Shown piece after piece: positions 24,134 through 32,813 of a stretch of 64,000 bases of DNA; the stretch's first letter is position 1, and each line of letters starts with the position of its first letter. The notes under the pieces are model-generated. The model saw nothing but the letters and a program-made list of their open reading frames with translations. It did no database searches and was not told the origin of the DNA. A program made the position numbers and the translations under genes. The DNA lies in contig CASFJV010000046.1 in assembly GCA_949295125.1 (NCBI GenBank), positions 111,987 through 175,986 on the forward strand. The letters are read 5' to 3'. Origin of the DNA: an uncultured Spirochaetales bacterium. Lineage in GTDB: Bacteria > Spirochaetota > Spirochaetia > Sphaerochaetales > Sphaerochaetaceae.

Positions 24134-25458
24134 CTCAGCCTCCCTATCTCGCCTATCAGGTCCAGGGCATCATAGTAGCCGTATTTCTCCCTGGCTTTCC
24201 GGCCTGCTTCCTGATGCAGGATCACAGCGTTCAACGCAGCATCCAGCGGCTTGATTCCAGCAGAAAGGAAAGCCCCGACAATTCCGGAAAGGACATCTCC
24301 GCTTCCTGCAACTCCAAGGCTTGGGTTCAGTCCGGCATAGTAATATGTGGCATTTCCATCAGATATCTCAGTCACAGAGGACTTCCTGATGACGGTTGCA
24401 TTCACGCATCTTGCTATTTCAAGCGCAGAATCCCCACATCCAAGGCGCTCTGAAAGCCTTCTTGCCTCCCCTGCATGTGGAGTGAGAACGGCCCTCATTC
24501 TGAAGTCATCACCTTTTTCTACTGTCATCAGGGCATCCGCATCAAGAACCATGTTTTTCTCAAATTCCATATAGCTCCTGTTCCTTTCTCCATCCCATCC
24601 GGGACCACAGAGGAGCGCATCGAACCTATCAAGGGATGCATTGCTTCCTTCTACCATGACAGGAGGATAGAAAAAAGGCAGGTTTGAAAGGGTGTCGGTT
24701 AAGACAGTCACAAGCCCGCATCCAGAATGGAATGCTGCCTTAGTGGCAAGGAGCACAGCCCCTTTGTAGCGTTCAGATCCCCCCTTTATAGCAAGGTGCC
24801 CCCTCTTATTTTTATAGGCTGACAATTCAAAGGGCTTTATGCTGTAATCCTCATCAGATAAAAGATATGAATCAGGCTTGAGCCGGCTTATCTCATCAGG
24901 CGGGAATCCAGGATTTTTCAGCTTTATCTCTCCAGATGTATAGGGGTATAAAAACTGCTCCTCTTTAAGGAGGGTAAATGTGACTGTGATGTCAGCATTG
25001 AAAAAATAGGCGGAAGGCACATCAAGTGCGATGCGGAGGGCATCCATGCTGTTGACTCTGGAGAGGATATCCTTTACTTTTCCGCCTAGCGGAGGATGGA
25101 ATGATGAACCAAAGACGGCATCTATATATGAATCAAAACCCACAATGCTTCCAGAAACATCTTCCTCATCCACTTCCTTCCTCAGCTCAATGTTCTCTGC
25201 GCTTTTCCCCTTACCCAGATAGAACACTTTTGACTTAATTCCATTTTTCTTCAGTATCCCATGAAGTGCAATTCCATCCGCGCCGTTGTTCCCGGATCCG
25301 GCAAGAATAAGATTGTTCCTGCCCTTCACAGTTTCTTTTATCTCTTCAAAGGCAGAGAGAGCAGCATTTTTTATAAGGCAGATGCTGTCAAGTCCATATT
25401 TTTTTCTCATGAGAGAATCGAATTCATTTACTTTCTCAGCTTTAAACAGTCCCGTCAT
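24130..25458 (-). CDS. nnr: Bifunctional NAD(P)H-hydrate epimerase / ADP-dependent dehydratase
   Basis: About 442 residues combining a YjeF N-terminal epimerase (LILAGSGNNGADGIALHGIL) and a C-terminal ribokinase-like dehydratase (HLAIKGGSERYKGAVLLATKAAFHSGCG, LTPHAGEARRL, and GVAGSGDVLSGIVGAFLSAG). It repairs hydrated NADH/NADPH. The epimerase half is short and divergent. The ATG at 25458 is chosen over the one 6 nt upstream because a TAGAAT -10 ends exactly 6 nt before it. Confidence 0.9.
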   Translation of the reverse strand: MTGLFKAEKVNEFDSLMRKKYGLDSICLIKNAALSAFEEIKETVKGRNNLILAGSGNNGADGIALHGILKKNGIKSKVFYLGKGKSAENIELRKEVDEEDVSGSIVGFDSYIDAVFGSSFHPPLGGKVKDILSRVNSMDALRIALDVPSAYFFNADITVTFTLLKEEQFLYPYTSGEIKLKNPGFPPDEISRLKPDSYLLSDEDYSIKPFELSAYKNKRGHLAIKGGSERYKGAVLLATKAAFHSGCGLVTVLTDTLSNLPFFYPPVMVEGSNASLDRFDALLCGPGWDGERNRSYMEFEKNMVLDADALMTVEKGDDFRMRAVLTPHAGEARRLSERLGCGDSALEIARCVNATVIRKSSVTEISDGNATYYYAGLNPSLGVAGSGDVLSGIVGAFLSAGIKPLDAALNAVILHQEAGRKAREKYGYYDALDLIGEIGRLR

Positions 25459-25464
25459 AGCCAT

Positions 25465-25493
25465 ATTCTACCCTTTTTGCCTTATTGACTCAA
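25465..25493 (-). promoter_or_regulatory. Promoter of nnr, predicted leaderless
   Basis: Minus strand TTGAGT (25488-25493), 17 nt, TAGAAT (25465-25470), 6 nt to the ATG at 25458. Confidence 0.6.
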
Positions 25494-25518
25494 ACAGGCT
25501 TTTATTCTAGCTTATTAT

Positions 25519-25597
25519 TTGCCCGGGGTGGCTTTCTTGCCTGAGATCATACCCGTCAAACCTGATCTGGATAATACCAGCGTAGGAAGGACAAGTC
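25519..25597 (+). promoter_or_regulatory. TPP (THI-box) riboswitch
   Basis: The conserved core is unmistakable: CGGGGTGGC, CCTGAGATCATACCCGT, and AACCTGATCTGGATAATACCAGCGTAGGAAGG match the thi-box P2-P5 and pyrimidine/pyrophosphate sensor elements. It precedes thiB by about 50 nt. The downstream CCCCGG (25618-25623) is complementary to CCGGGG (25523-25528) of the aptamer, giving an alternative fold close to the AGGAGG of thiB, so TPP probably controls translation or elongation of thiBPQ. Confidence 0.95.
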
Positions 25598-25646
25598 TTT
25601 CAAGAATATCAAGAATTCCCCGGAGCATAATAATTAGGAGGCTTTT

Positions 25647-26666
25647 ATGAAAAAAGCTATTGCACTGTTATTTGCTCTGCTGATTGCCTTATCACTTTCC
25701 GCTCAGGGAGCAATCGAGCAGAATGAGGGAGAAAGCGTAACTGTATATGCATACGATGCTTTCTGTGGAGATTATGGCCCAAGTTCCGTTGTAATTCCTG
25801 CATTCGAGGAAAAGACAGGAATAAAGGTTAACCTTGTAAGTGCAGGAGATGCACTGGAGATGGTTTCACGCATCGTCATGGAAGGCGACAGATGCCCGGC
25901 AGACGTTGTTCTTGGAATTACTGATGACATGGCATATAGCGCATATAAGGAAGGAATACTCTCAACATACAAAAGTCCTGCAGCCGATGATATGGCAGAT
26001 CACCTGATCTTTGATCCGGAATACCGCCTGCTCCCATTCGACTACGGCGTATTTTCCTTTGTCATTGACACAGAAAGCGATATTCCTGTCCCATCATCCC
26101 TTGAAGACTTGACAGACCCTGTATATAAGGACAAAGTAATCCTGATAGATCCAAGGACAAGCAGCGTAGGACTAGGCCTGCTGATGTGGACATACAATGT
26201 TCTTGGCCCGGATAAATACCTTGACTGGTGGAGGGCAATGAGGGACAACATGCTTACGATGGCAGAGGGATGGTCTTCAGCTTACGGCCTCTTTACAGAA
26301 GGTGAGGCTCCGCTTGTGCTGAGCTATACCACAAGCCCTGTATACCATGTCCTAAATGAGGATACGACAAGATACCAGGCTGTAATCTTTGATGAAGGCC
26401 ATCAGGAGACAATCGAAGGAATTGGAATACTGAAGAATGCAAAGAACAGGGAAAATGCTGAAGCATTCGTGGATTTCATCCTGACAGATGCCCAGAAGGA
26501 CATTGCAGTAATGAACAGCATGTATCCTGTGAACAGCACAGCAGAACTCCCAGATGCATACGAATGGGCACCAGAACCGGAAATCCTCTTTACAAGCGAT
26601 AGCGATGTGGTGGAAAATCAGCTTGAGAGCATAATTTCTGACTGGGTCGAGGTGATGACAAATTGA
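25647..26666 (+). CDS. thiB: Thiamine ABC transporter substrate-binding protein
   Basis: A 339-residue periplasmic binding protein with a signal peptide (residues 1-19, ending SAQG) and ThiB/spermidine-binding fold features: VTVYAYDAFCGDYGPSSVVIPAFEEKTGI, SSVGLGLLMWTYNVLG, and EGEAPLVLSYTTSPVYH. It binds thiamine or its phosphates in the periplasm. Placement behind a TPP riboswitch and with thiP/thiQ supports the substrate. The ribosome site is TTAGGAGG. Confidence 0.93.
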   Translation: MKKAIALLFALLIALSLSAQGAIEQNEGESVTVYAYDAFCGDYGPSSVVIPAFEEKTGIKVNLVSAGDALEMVSRIVMEGDRCPADVVLGITDDMAYSAYKEGILSTYKSPAADDMADHLIFDPEYRLLPFDYGVFSFVIDTESDIPVPSSLEDLTDPVYKDKVILIDPRTSSVGLGLLMWTYNVLGPDKYLDWWRAMRDNMLTMAEGWSSAYGLFTEGEAPLVLSYTTSPVYHVLNEDTTRYQAVIFDEGHQETIEGIGILKNAKNRENAEAFVDFILTDAQKDIAVMNSMYPVNSTAELPDAYEWAPEPEILFTSDSDVVENQLESIISDWVEVMTN

Positions 26667-28294
26667 AAAACCGCAGGGCAATGAGAATTTACAGGATAAT
26701 GGCACTTCCCGCACTTTTAGTGCTTTTCCTTCTTTTTGCCCTACCACTCTACTTTACATTCTCTAAAGCTTTTGAAGGCGGGCTTGGAACAGTCAAGTCC
26801 GTCTTTTTAAGCCAGTATTCATGGCGCCTGGTTCGCTTCAGCCTTACACAGAGCCTTCTTTCGGCTTTCATCTCTGTCGCTGTTGCCCTGCCGTTCTCGG
26901 CGTTCTTCTCAACATTCACATTCCGTTTCAGGAAAGCAACCCTTGCACTCTCTGCACTTTCCTTTACCATCCCTTCAATCCTGGTAGTCCTTGGCTTTGT
27001 GATCTTTTATGGGAATAACGGAGTGCTCAATAACCTTTTAAAGGATATATTCAGCCTTGAAGAGTCCCCAGTCAGGATACTCTACAGCTATAAGGCAATC
27101 ATACTTGCCCATGTATATTTCAATCTTCCGGTTGCATTCAACCTCATAACAAACGGCTGGACTTCCCTTTCCCGCGAAGAGGAGGAGGCAAGCTACACGC
27201 TGAAAAAAGGTAAGATTAAGACTTTTTTCCTGATAACGCTACCCAAGCTCAAGAACGTGATAATAAACGCGTTTCTCATTATTTTCCTCTTCTGTTTCTC
27301 ATCCTTTGCAATAGTCATGGTCCTTGGAGGAAGCCCAGAGTATTCAACCCTTGAAAGCGAGATATACAGGAAAGCGCATGTCATGCTTGACCAGAGCGGA
27401 GCAGCAGCACTTTCACTCTTTTCATTCGCAATAACGACAATTGCCCTTATCCTCTCATCCTTCGGAAAGAGGAGGGAGAAAATAGACAGATCTGAAAGGG
27501 GCTTGAGGAAGATAAAGAAGAAAAAGACGAAAGTCATTGCCTTCCTGCTTATCTTAATAATGCTCCTGTTCATCCTTCCTCCGATGCTCAGCATACTCTA
27601 CCGCTCATTTTTTGACAGAAAGGGAAATTTCTCACTTTCTGCATGGAGCGATGTATTCAGTGCTTCATCATTCCTTTCATCGATCATAAACAGCCTTTTG
27701 CTGGCAACATTTTCTGCCATTCTTTCCACAGTTCTGGCAGAAAGCATTGCAATGTATGCAGTAAAGTATAAGAGCAGGATATCGGCAGTCTTTGCATCCC
27801 TGCCCCTTGCCACAGGAAGCGTTACCCTTGGCCTTGGTTTCAATTTCCTGGCAGCAAAGCTTCCGTCAAGCTCGATAGTGATAGATTACCTGCTGATTTT
27901 TGCAACACACCTTGTCCTGTCAATCCCATTTGCCATAAGGACCATCCTGCCGGGTGCAAAAGAAATACCTGAGCGTGTTGCCCAGGCGTCCTTCACATTG
28001 AAAAAAGGAAGCCTTGAGACATATATAAAGACAGAAAGGCCGCTTTTGAAAAGCTACAGGAGAAAGGCTTTCATATTTGCTTTTGCCCTTTCCCTTGGCG
28101 AAGTCAATGCAACTCTCTCCCTTTCTGGAGGAAGGATCACTACCCTTCCCATCCAGATATACCGCCTGATTGGAAGATACAATTACCAGGGAGCAAGCGC
28201 ACTTGGCTCTGTGCTCCTGATCCTGGCATTCATCGTATTCCTGCTTGGAGAAAGGATCGGGAAAAAGGAGGATAGATGGAATATCTTGAAATAA
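26663..28294 (+). CDS. thiP: Thiamine ABC transporter permease
   Basis: A 543-residue double-domain permease with about 12 hydrophobic helices and two EAA-type loops (SREEEEASYTLKKG near residue 172; IPERVAQASFTLKKG near residue 434) that contact the ATPase. It starts with TTG overlapping the thiB stop as TTGA; an ATG 15 nt further in is the alternative. It forms the channel of ThiBPQ. Confidence 0.92.
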   Translation: MKNRRAMRIYRIMALPALLVLFLLFALPLYFTFSKAFEGGLGTVKSVFLSQYSWRLVRFSLTQSLLSAFISVAVALPFSAFFSTFTFRFRKATLALSALSFTIPSILVVLGFVIFYGNNGVLNNLLKDIFSLEESPVRILYSYKAIILAHVYFNLPVAFNLITNGWTSLSREEEEASYTLKKGKIKTFFLITLPKLKNVIINAFLIIFLFCFSSFAIVMVLGGSPEYSTLESEIYRKAHVMLDQSGAAALSLFSFAITTIALILSSFGKRREKIDRSERGLRKIKKKKTKVIAFLLILIMLLFILPPMLSILYRSFFDRKGNFSLSAWSDVFSASSFLSSIINSLLLATFSAILSTVLAESIAMYAVKYKSRISAVFASLPLATGSVTLGLGFNFLAAKLPSSSIVIDYLLIFATHLVLSIPFAIRTILPGAKEIPERVAQASFTLKKGSLETYIKTERPLLKSYRRKAFIFAFALSLGEVNATLSLSGGRITTLPIQIYRLIGRYNYQGASALGSVLLILAFIVFLLGERIGKKEDRWNILK

Positions 28295-29259
28295 ACAACC
28301 TGAAGAAGAAATATGATGATTTCTCCCTGGATGTGAACTTCAGTGTGAAGGAAGGCGAATTCGTATGCCTGATCGGACCTTCAGGATCAGGGAAAAGCAC
28401 TGTGCTGTCCATCCTGACAGGGCTTGAAGAGGCAGATGACGGCATGATTGTCCTGGATGGAGAAGACATTACAGGCAAGAGCACGCAGGAAAGGAATATC
28501 GGGCTTGTATTCCAGGACTATGCACTCTTTTCCAACATGAATGTAGAGAAAAACATCCAGTACGGAATGGATAAAAAGCATAAGAGCAAGAAAGAGATAA
28601 AAGAGCAGACAGAGCTTCTTCTTGAATATGTTGACCTCAAGGGATACGAGAAGAGGAAAGTGACAAGCCTCTCTGGCGGGGAGGCACAGAGGGTGGCTCT
28701 TGCAAGGGCAATCGCATCAGAGCCTAAAATCCTGCTGCTCGATGAACCGCTCTCAGCACTCGATGCGCCGCTGAGAAAGAGGCTGAGGACTGTCATAAGG
28801 ACAATACATGACAGGACTGGAATCACCGTCATCTACGTTACTCATGACCGGGAAGAGGCCTTTGCTATCTCAGAGAGGATTATTGTCATGAAGGACGGAC
28901 TCATCGCAGCAGATGGCAATCCGGAAACACTGTACAACAAGCCAAACAGCGCATTCACGGCATCTTTCACAGGGGATGGAACACTGCTTGATGCCTCGAT
29001 GTTCTTTGAGGGGGCTTCCGGGTCACTATTCTTCAGGCCTGAAAGCGTGATAATCTCCGATGAGCCGCTTAATCCGCAGCTTTATCCATCATATCTTGTA
29101 ATAAACAACGTGAAGATCGTAAGTGTTGAATATACAGGTTCACACTATCTGTTATGTGTGGACTATAATGGCTATTATATTCTGGCTCTTTCCCTGATCA
29201 AGCCGGCTAAAAACTATGTAAGCCTGCTCATAAACGAAGAAAGCATTACGAGGCTTTAG
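28276..29259 (+). CDS. thiQ: Thiamine ABC transporter ATP-binding protein
   Basis: An ABC ATPase with Walker A GPSGSGKST, Q-loop GLVFQDYALF, signature LSGGEAQR, Walker B ILLLDEPLSALD and switch VTHDREEA. At 327 residues it is about 90 longer than typical ThiQ; the extra C-terminal part (from about residue 235) looks like the TOBE regulatory domain of PotA/FbpC-type ATPases. It overlaps thiP by 19 bp. Confidence 0.9.
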   Translation: MEYLEINNLKKKYDDFSLDVNFSVKEGEFVCLIGPSGSGKSTVLSILTGLEEADDGMIVLDGEDITGKSTQERNIGLVFQDYALFSNMNVEKNIQYGMDKKHKSKKEIKEQTELLLEYVDLKGYEKRKVTSLSGGEAQRVALARAIASEPKILLLDEPLSALDAPLRKRLRTVIRTIHDRTGITVIYVTHDREEAFAISERIIVMKDGLIAADGNPETLYNKPNSAFTASFTGDGTLLDASMFFEGASGSLFFRPESVIISDEPLNPQLYPSYLVINNVKIVSVEYTGSHYLLCVDYNGYYILALSLIKPAKNYVSLLINEESITRL

Positions 29260-29315
29260 AAAAAGTTTTGCACTTTCAGGCTTTTTAGCAACTAGAAGAA
29301 GTAGGAGGAAAAAAA

Positions 29316-29837
29316 ATGAAAAGAATCATTTTTATGTCAGCTGTCCTGCTTCTTGCATCATCATTGGCATGGGCAGTATCTTACTCATCATTCCTGGAGG
29401 TTTCAAACGGCATATCGTTTTCCCTTCTCAGGGATGATATAAGCCGCACAAGGTACTATATGACGGTTAAAGCGGATCCAGCCGGACTGAGCTTTGGAAA
29501 AAACAGCATTTCAATTCCGGTATCTGCCAGCTACTATTCAGAGAGCAGAATGTATGGCAATTATTTCCTTCATTCCAACATAGACATCGGCATAGGGCTA
29601 TCATACCGCTATCAGTTTACGGATCTGTTGGCAATCAAGGCAGAGGTCAGTTCAAAATTCCGCTATTACTATAAAATTGAGGCAGCCATGGCAGCAATTG
29701 GGACTGCCTTTTCACTGGAATTCCACCCTGCAAAAGAGATTGCAATAACACTTCCATTTGAAATTACAATGCTGAAGGACGAGGCCGACCTGAATATCGG
29801 CATAGGCTTCATGGCACATTTTGGAGGTGAAAAATGA
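29316..29837 (+). CDS. Predicted outer-membrane beta-barrel protein
   Basis: A 173-residue protein with a signal peptide (cleavage near LAWA-VS) and alternating hydrophobic/polar strands with many aromatic residues (YRYQFTDLLAIKAEVSSKFRYYYKI), ending in IGIGFMAHFGGEK. It looks like a small barrel of about eight strands, but no family is recognised. It has a GGAGG site and overlaps the next gene as ATGA, so the barrel and the caspase-like lipoprotein are co-translated. Confidence 0.7.
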   Translation: MKRIIFMSAVLLLASSLAWAVSYSSFLEVSNGISFSLLRDDISRTRYYMTVKADPAGLSFGKNSISIPVSASYYSESRMYGNYFLHSNIDIGIGLSYRYQFTDLLAIKAEVSSKFRYYYKIEAAMAAIGTAFSLEFHPAKEIAITLPFEITMLKDEADLNIGIGFMAHFGGEK

Positions 29838-30808
29838 GAAAGGCAGGCACTATAATACTTTTATCCCTCCTTATCCTTTCAGGCTGTGAGTACTTCATAG
29901 ACCCTGGAATACAGATTGAGCCTAAGCTTTATCTTTTTGCTATCGGAATTGGCTATGAACACTCCCCTATAAATGACCTTGACTACACAAAAGCAGATGC
30001 TGCTGCGCTTTCAAGCCAGATAGCATACCTTCTGGAAGGGAAGATGGATTATGAGATTGCACTCCTTATGGATGAAGAGGAGGGATTCACCCTTTCTGCT
30101 GTAGATGCTGCAAACGGAATAATGGAAAAAGCAGTGCTTGGAAAAGAAGCAATCAGCATTGAAAGGCTTTCTGAAATAATGATGAGCCAGGCGTTCTCAA
30201 ATGCCCCTGAAGATGAGGATATCATAATATTCTATTACGCAGGGCATGGAAAGGATGAAACAGGGGATCTTGTTTATACATACGACTATGGTGATGCTGA
30301 GAACTATGAGGTGATTTCAGTAAGGACCCTTTTTGATTCCCTCATGGCTGAGATGAAAGGAAGGAAGCTCATCATGCTTGATTCATGCTACAGCGGAAAC
30401 TTCATAGAAGATGGAGATCTTGCAGAGCTGAAGAGCTATGATGAGGAAGGGACGCTCATAAATACAGGAATAGGAGCAGCGGTCAGCCTGGCATACAGGA
30501 GCCTGGGAGGGAAAAACAGCGCTAAGCCTGACTGCTATGTCATCTCTGCAGCATCAAAAGACCAGGCAGCCTATGAGGCAAAAGAGTTTGGGCATGGCTA
30601 TTTCACGTATGCCATTCTTGAATACCTTGGCTATGACACTCAAAACAGCGAGCCCTGCTACACTTCAAAATTCGACAGCTCCGTGATTACAGTATCAGAC
30701 TTGTATCAGGGGATAGTTGAGAACCATCCTGCAGCAGGCATGATAAAATACGATACGCCATGCATAACACCATCCAGGTATGACATGGCAGTCTTCTCAT
30801 TCAGGTAG
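29834..30808 (+). CDS. Caspase-like (peptidase C14) lipoprotein
   Basis: A 324-residue protein with lipobox LILSGC (lipidated Cys18) and a caspase/metacaspase p20 fold: the catalytic His138 in IIIFYYAGHG and Cys185 in IMLDSCYSGNF, preceded by the LYLFAIGIGYEH strand and the ADAAAL helix typical of C14 proteins. Such peptidases cut after Arg/Lys or Asp; the target is unknown. Most bacterial caspase-like proteins are cytoplasmic or multidomain, so a lone lipidated one is unusual. Its 3' end overlaps uvrB tail-to-tail by 8 bp. Confidence 0.85.
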   Translation: MRKAGTIILLSLLILSGCEYFIDPGIQIEPKLYLFAIGIGYEHSPINDLDYTKADAAALSSQIAYLLEGKMDYEIALLMDEEEGFTLSAVDAANGIMEKAVLGKEAISIERLSEIMMSQAFSNAPEDEDIIIFYYAGHGKDETGDLVYTYDYGDAENYEVISVRTLFDSLMAEMKGRKLIMLDSCYSGNFIEDGDLAELKSYDEEGTLINTGIGAAVSLAYRSLGGKNSAKPDCYVISAASKDQAAYEAKEFGHGYFTYAILEYLGYDTQNSEPCYTSKFDSSVITVSDLYQGIVENHPAAGMIKYDTPCITPSRYDMAVFSFR

Positions 30809-32813
30809 CCTTATATTTCGCAATCTCATCACGTACAGCCGCGGCTTTCTCGAATTCCAGGTTCTTGGCATATTCAAGCATCTGTTTTTCCAGGTCGCGG
30901 ATGTATTTCTTCCTGTCCTTCTCCACTAAGAGGTTGTATCCGGCTTTCCTGATCCTCATATCCTCTTTTGCATCTTCTTCCTTCTCGCCTGTATCACGCT
31001 CGATAATATCCTCAATCGCCTTCTTGATTGTCTTCGGCGTTATTCCATGCTCTTTGTTGTATGCGCTCTGAACTGCCCTCCTGTGCTCAGTCTCCTCAAT
31101 TGCCTCGGCCATTGCCTCACTGATCCTGTCGGCATACATGATCACACGGCCATCCGCATTCCTTGCAACACGCCCGATTGTCTGGATCAGGGAAGTTGCG
31201 GAGCGCAGGAAGCCAATCTTATCAGCATCAAGGATCGCACATAGTGACACTTCAGGAAGGTCAAGGCCTTCCCTGAGGAGGTTTATGCCGATGAGAACAT
31301 CATATTTCCCTTTCCTCAGGTCCCTGAGGATCTCAACCCTTTCAATCGTATCCACCTCAGAATGCAGGTACTGCACCTTAAGGCCAAGGGAAGAGAGGTA
31401 GTCTGTCAGGTCTTCAGCCATCCTTTTTGTAAGCGTTGTTACAATTACCCTTTCCCCTTTTTCTATTGTCTTCCTGATCTCACCGTAAAGGTCTTCCATC
31501 TGTCCTTCCGTGCTTCTCACTTCTATTGACGGATCAAGAAGCCCTGTTGGCCTTATAAGCTGTTCAACAATCTGGCTTGACTCCCTCTTTTCCCTCTCTC
31601 CGGGGGTTGCCGATACATATATCCTCTGGCCAACCTTGCGGTCAAACTCCTCATACTTCAGCGGCCTGTTATCCAGGGCAGAGGGAAGACGGAATCCATA
31701 GTTCACAAGATTCAGTTTCCTTGACCTGTCTCCTTCATACATGGCACCGATCTGAGGCAGAGTCACATGCGACTCATCTATGAATGTGACAAAATCGTCG
31801 GGGAAATAATCAAGGAGGACTGCCGGACGCTCCCCTTCTGCCCTTCCGGAAAGTGGGCGTGAATAGTTCTCTATTCCAGAGCAGTGGCCGGTTTCCTGAA
31901 GCATTTCCAGATCGTATTCGACACGTGTCTTGATACGCTCCGCCTCAACAAGCTTTCCAAGGCTCCTGAAATACTCCACCCTCTCCTCTTTTTCCTCATT
32001 TATGCGCTCAATGCCTTTTTTGATGTAGCTTTCCGGAAGCACAAACTGTTTTGCAGGATAGAGCGTTACGGAATCCACCGATTCATATTTTTCCCCGCTT
32101 ACAGGATTGAACCACACAATTGAGCTTATCTCATCCCAGTCAAGGGTTATCCTGATTGCGCTGTCCAGATATGCCGGATATATTTCTACGATATCCCCGC
32201 GGCTCCTGAAACTGCCGCGCTCAAGGACATAGTCATTCCTCTCATAAAGCATCCTTGTCAGCTGTGAAAACTCTTTCTTATGGTCAAACGGATCTCCGAG
32301 ATTGAAGCTGTGCACCATATCTGTGAGAGCTACAGGGTTTCCAAGTCCGTATATGCATGAAACGGTGGCAACGACTATCACATCACGCCTTTCAAGCAGG
32401 GCAAAGGAAGCAGCAAGCCTTAAGCGGTCAATCTCATCATTTATATCCGTCTCCTTCTCGATATAGAGGTCTTTTCCCGGAACATATGCCTCAGGCTGGT
32501 AGTAATCATATGTGGAAACGAAATACTCAACGGCATTTTCAGGGAAGAATGTCTTGAATTCCCTGTAAAGCTGTGCAGAGAGCGTCTTGTTATGGGAAAG
32601 GATGAGAGTCGGCTTCTGGATCTTCTCAATGAGCTTTGCCATTGTGAATGTCTTTCCTGATCCTGTAACTCCCTTCAGTGTCTGTGCCCTGTCCCCCTCA
32701 AGGTAGCCCCTGTAGAGGTTATCCACTGCCTCTCTCTGGTCCCCTGCAAGATCAAATTCCGATACGACTTTAAATGGCCTGGATCTTCCAAGCTGGAAAT
32801 TGAAATCACTCAT
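30801..32813 (-). CDS. uvrB: Excinuclease ABC subunit B
   Basis: A 670-residue UvrB of normal length: Walker A GVTGSGKT at residues 48-55, the beta-hairpin YYQPEAYVPG that probes damaged DNA, helicase motifs VTTLTKRMAEDL and IGRVARNADG, and the C-terminal UvrC-binding coiled coil. It verifies lesions in nucleotide excision repair. Its ATG overlaps the htrA stop as ATGA. Confidence 0.97.
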   Translation of the reverse strand: MSDFNFQLGRSRPFKVVSEFDLAGDQREAVDNLYRGYLEGDRAQTLKGVTGSGKTFTMAKLIEKIQKPTLILSHNKTLSAQLYREFKTFFPENAVEYFVSTYDYYQPEAYVPGKDLYIEKETDINDEIDRLRLAASFALLERRDVIVVATVSCIYGLGNPVALTDMVHSFNLGDPFDHKKEFSQLTRMLYERNDYVLERGSFRSRGDIVEIYPAYLDSAIRITLDWDEISSIVWFNPVSGEKYESVDSVTLYPAKQFVLPESYIKKGIERINEEKEERVEYFRSLGKLVEAERIKTRVEYDLEMLQETGHCSGIENYSRPLSGRAEGERPAVLLDYFPDDFVTFIDESHVTLPQIGAMYEGDRSRKLNLVNYGFRLPSALDNRPLKYEEFDRKVGQRIYVSATPGEREKRESSQIVEQLIRPTGLLDPSIEVRSTEGQMEDLYGEIRKTIEKGERVIVTTLTKRMAEDLTDYLSSLGLKVQYLHSEVDTIERVEILRDLRKGKYDVLIGINLLREGLDLPEVSLCAILDADKIGFLRSATSLIQTIGRVARNADGRVIMYADRISEAMAEAIEETEHRRAVQSAYNKEHGITPKTIKKAIEDIIERDTGEKEEDAKEDMRIRKAGYNLLVEKDRKKYIRDLEKQMLEYAKNLEFEKAAAVRDEIAKYKAT

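Noticed and set aside
24130..25464. Start of nnr at the first ATG (25464)
   Set aside because: That ATG directly abuts the TAGAAT -10 hexamer; transcription would begin downstream of it.
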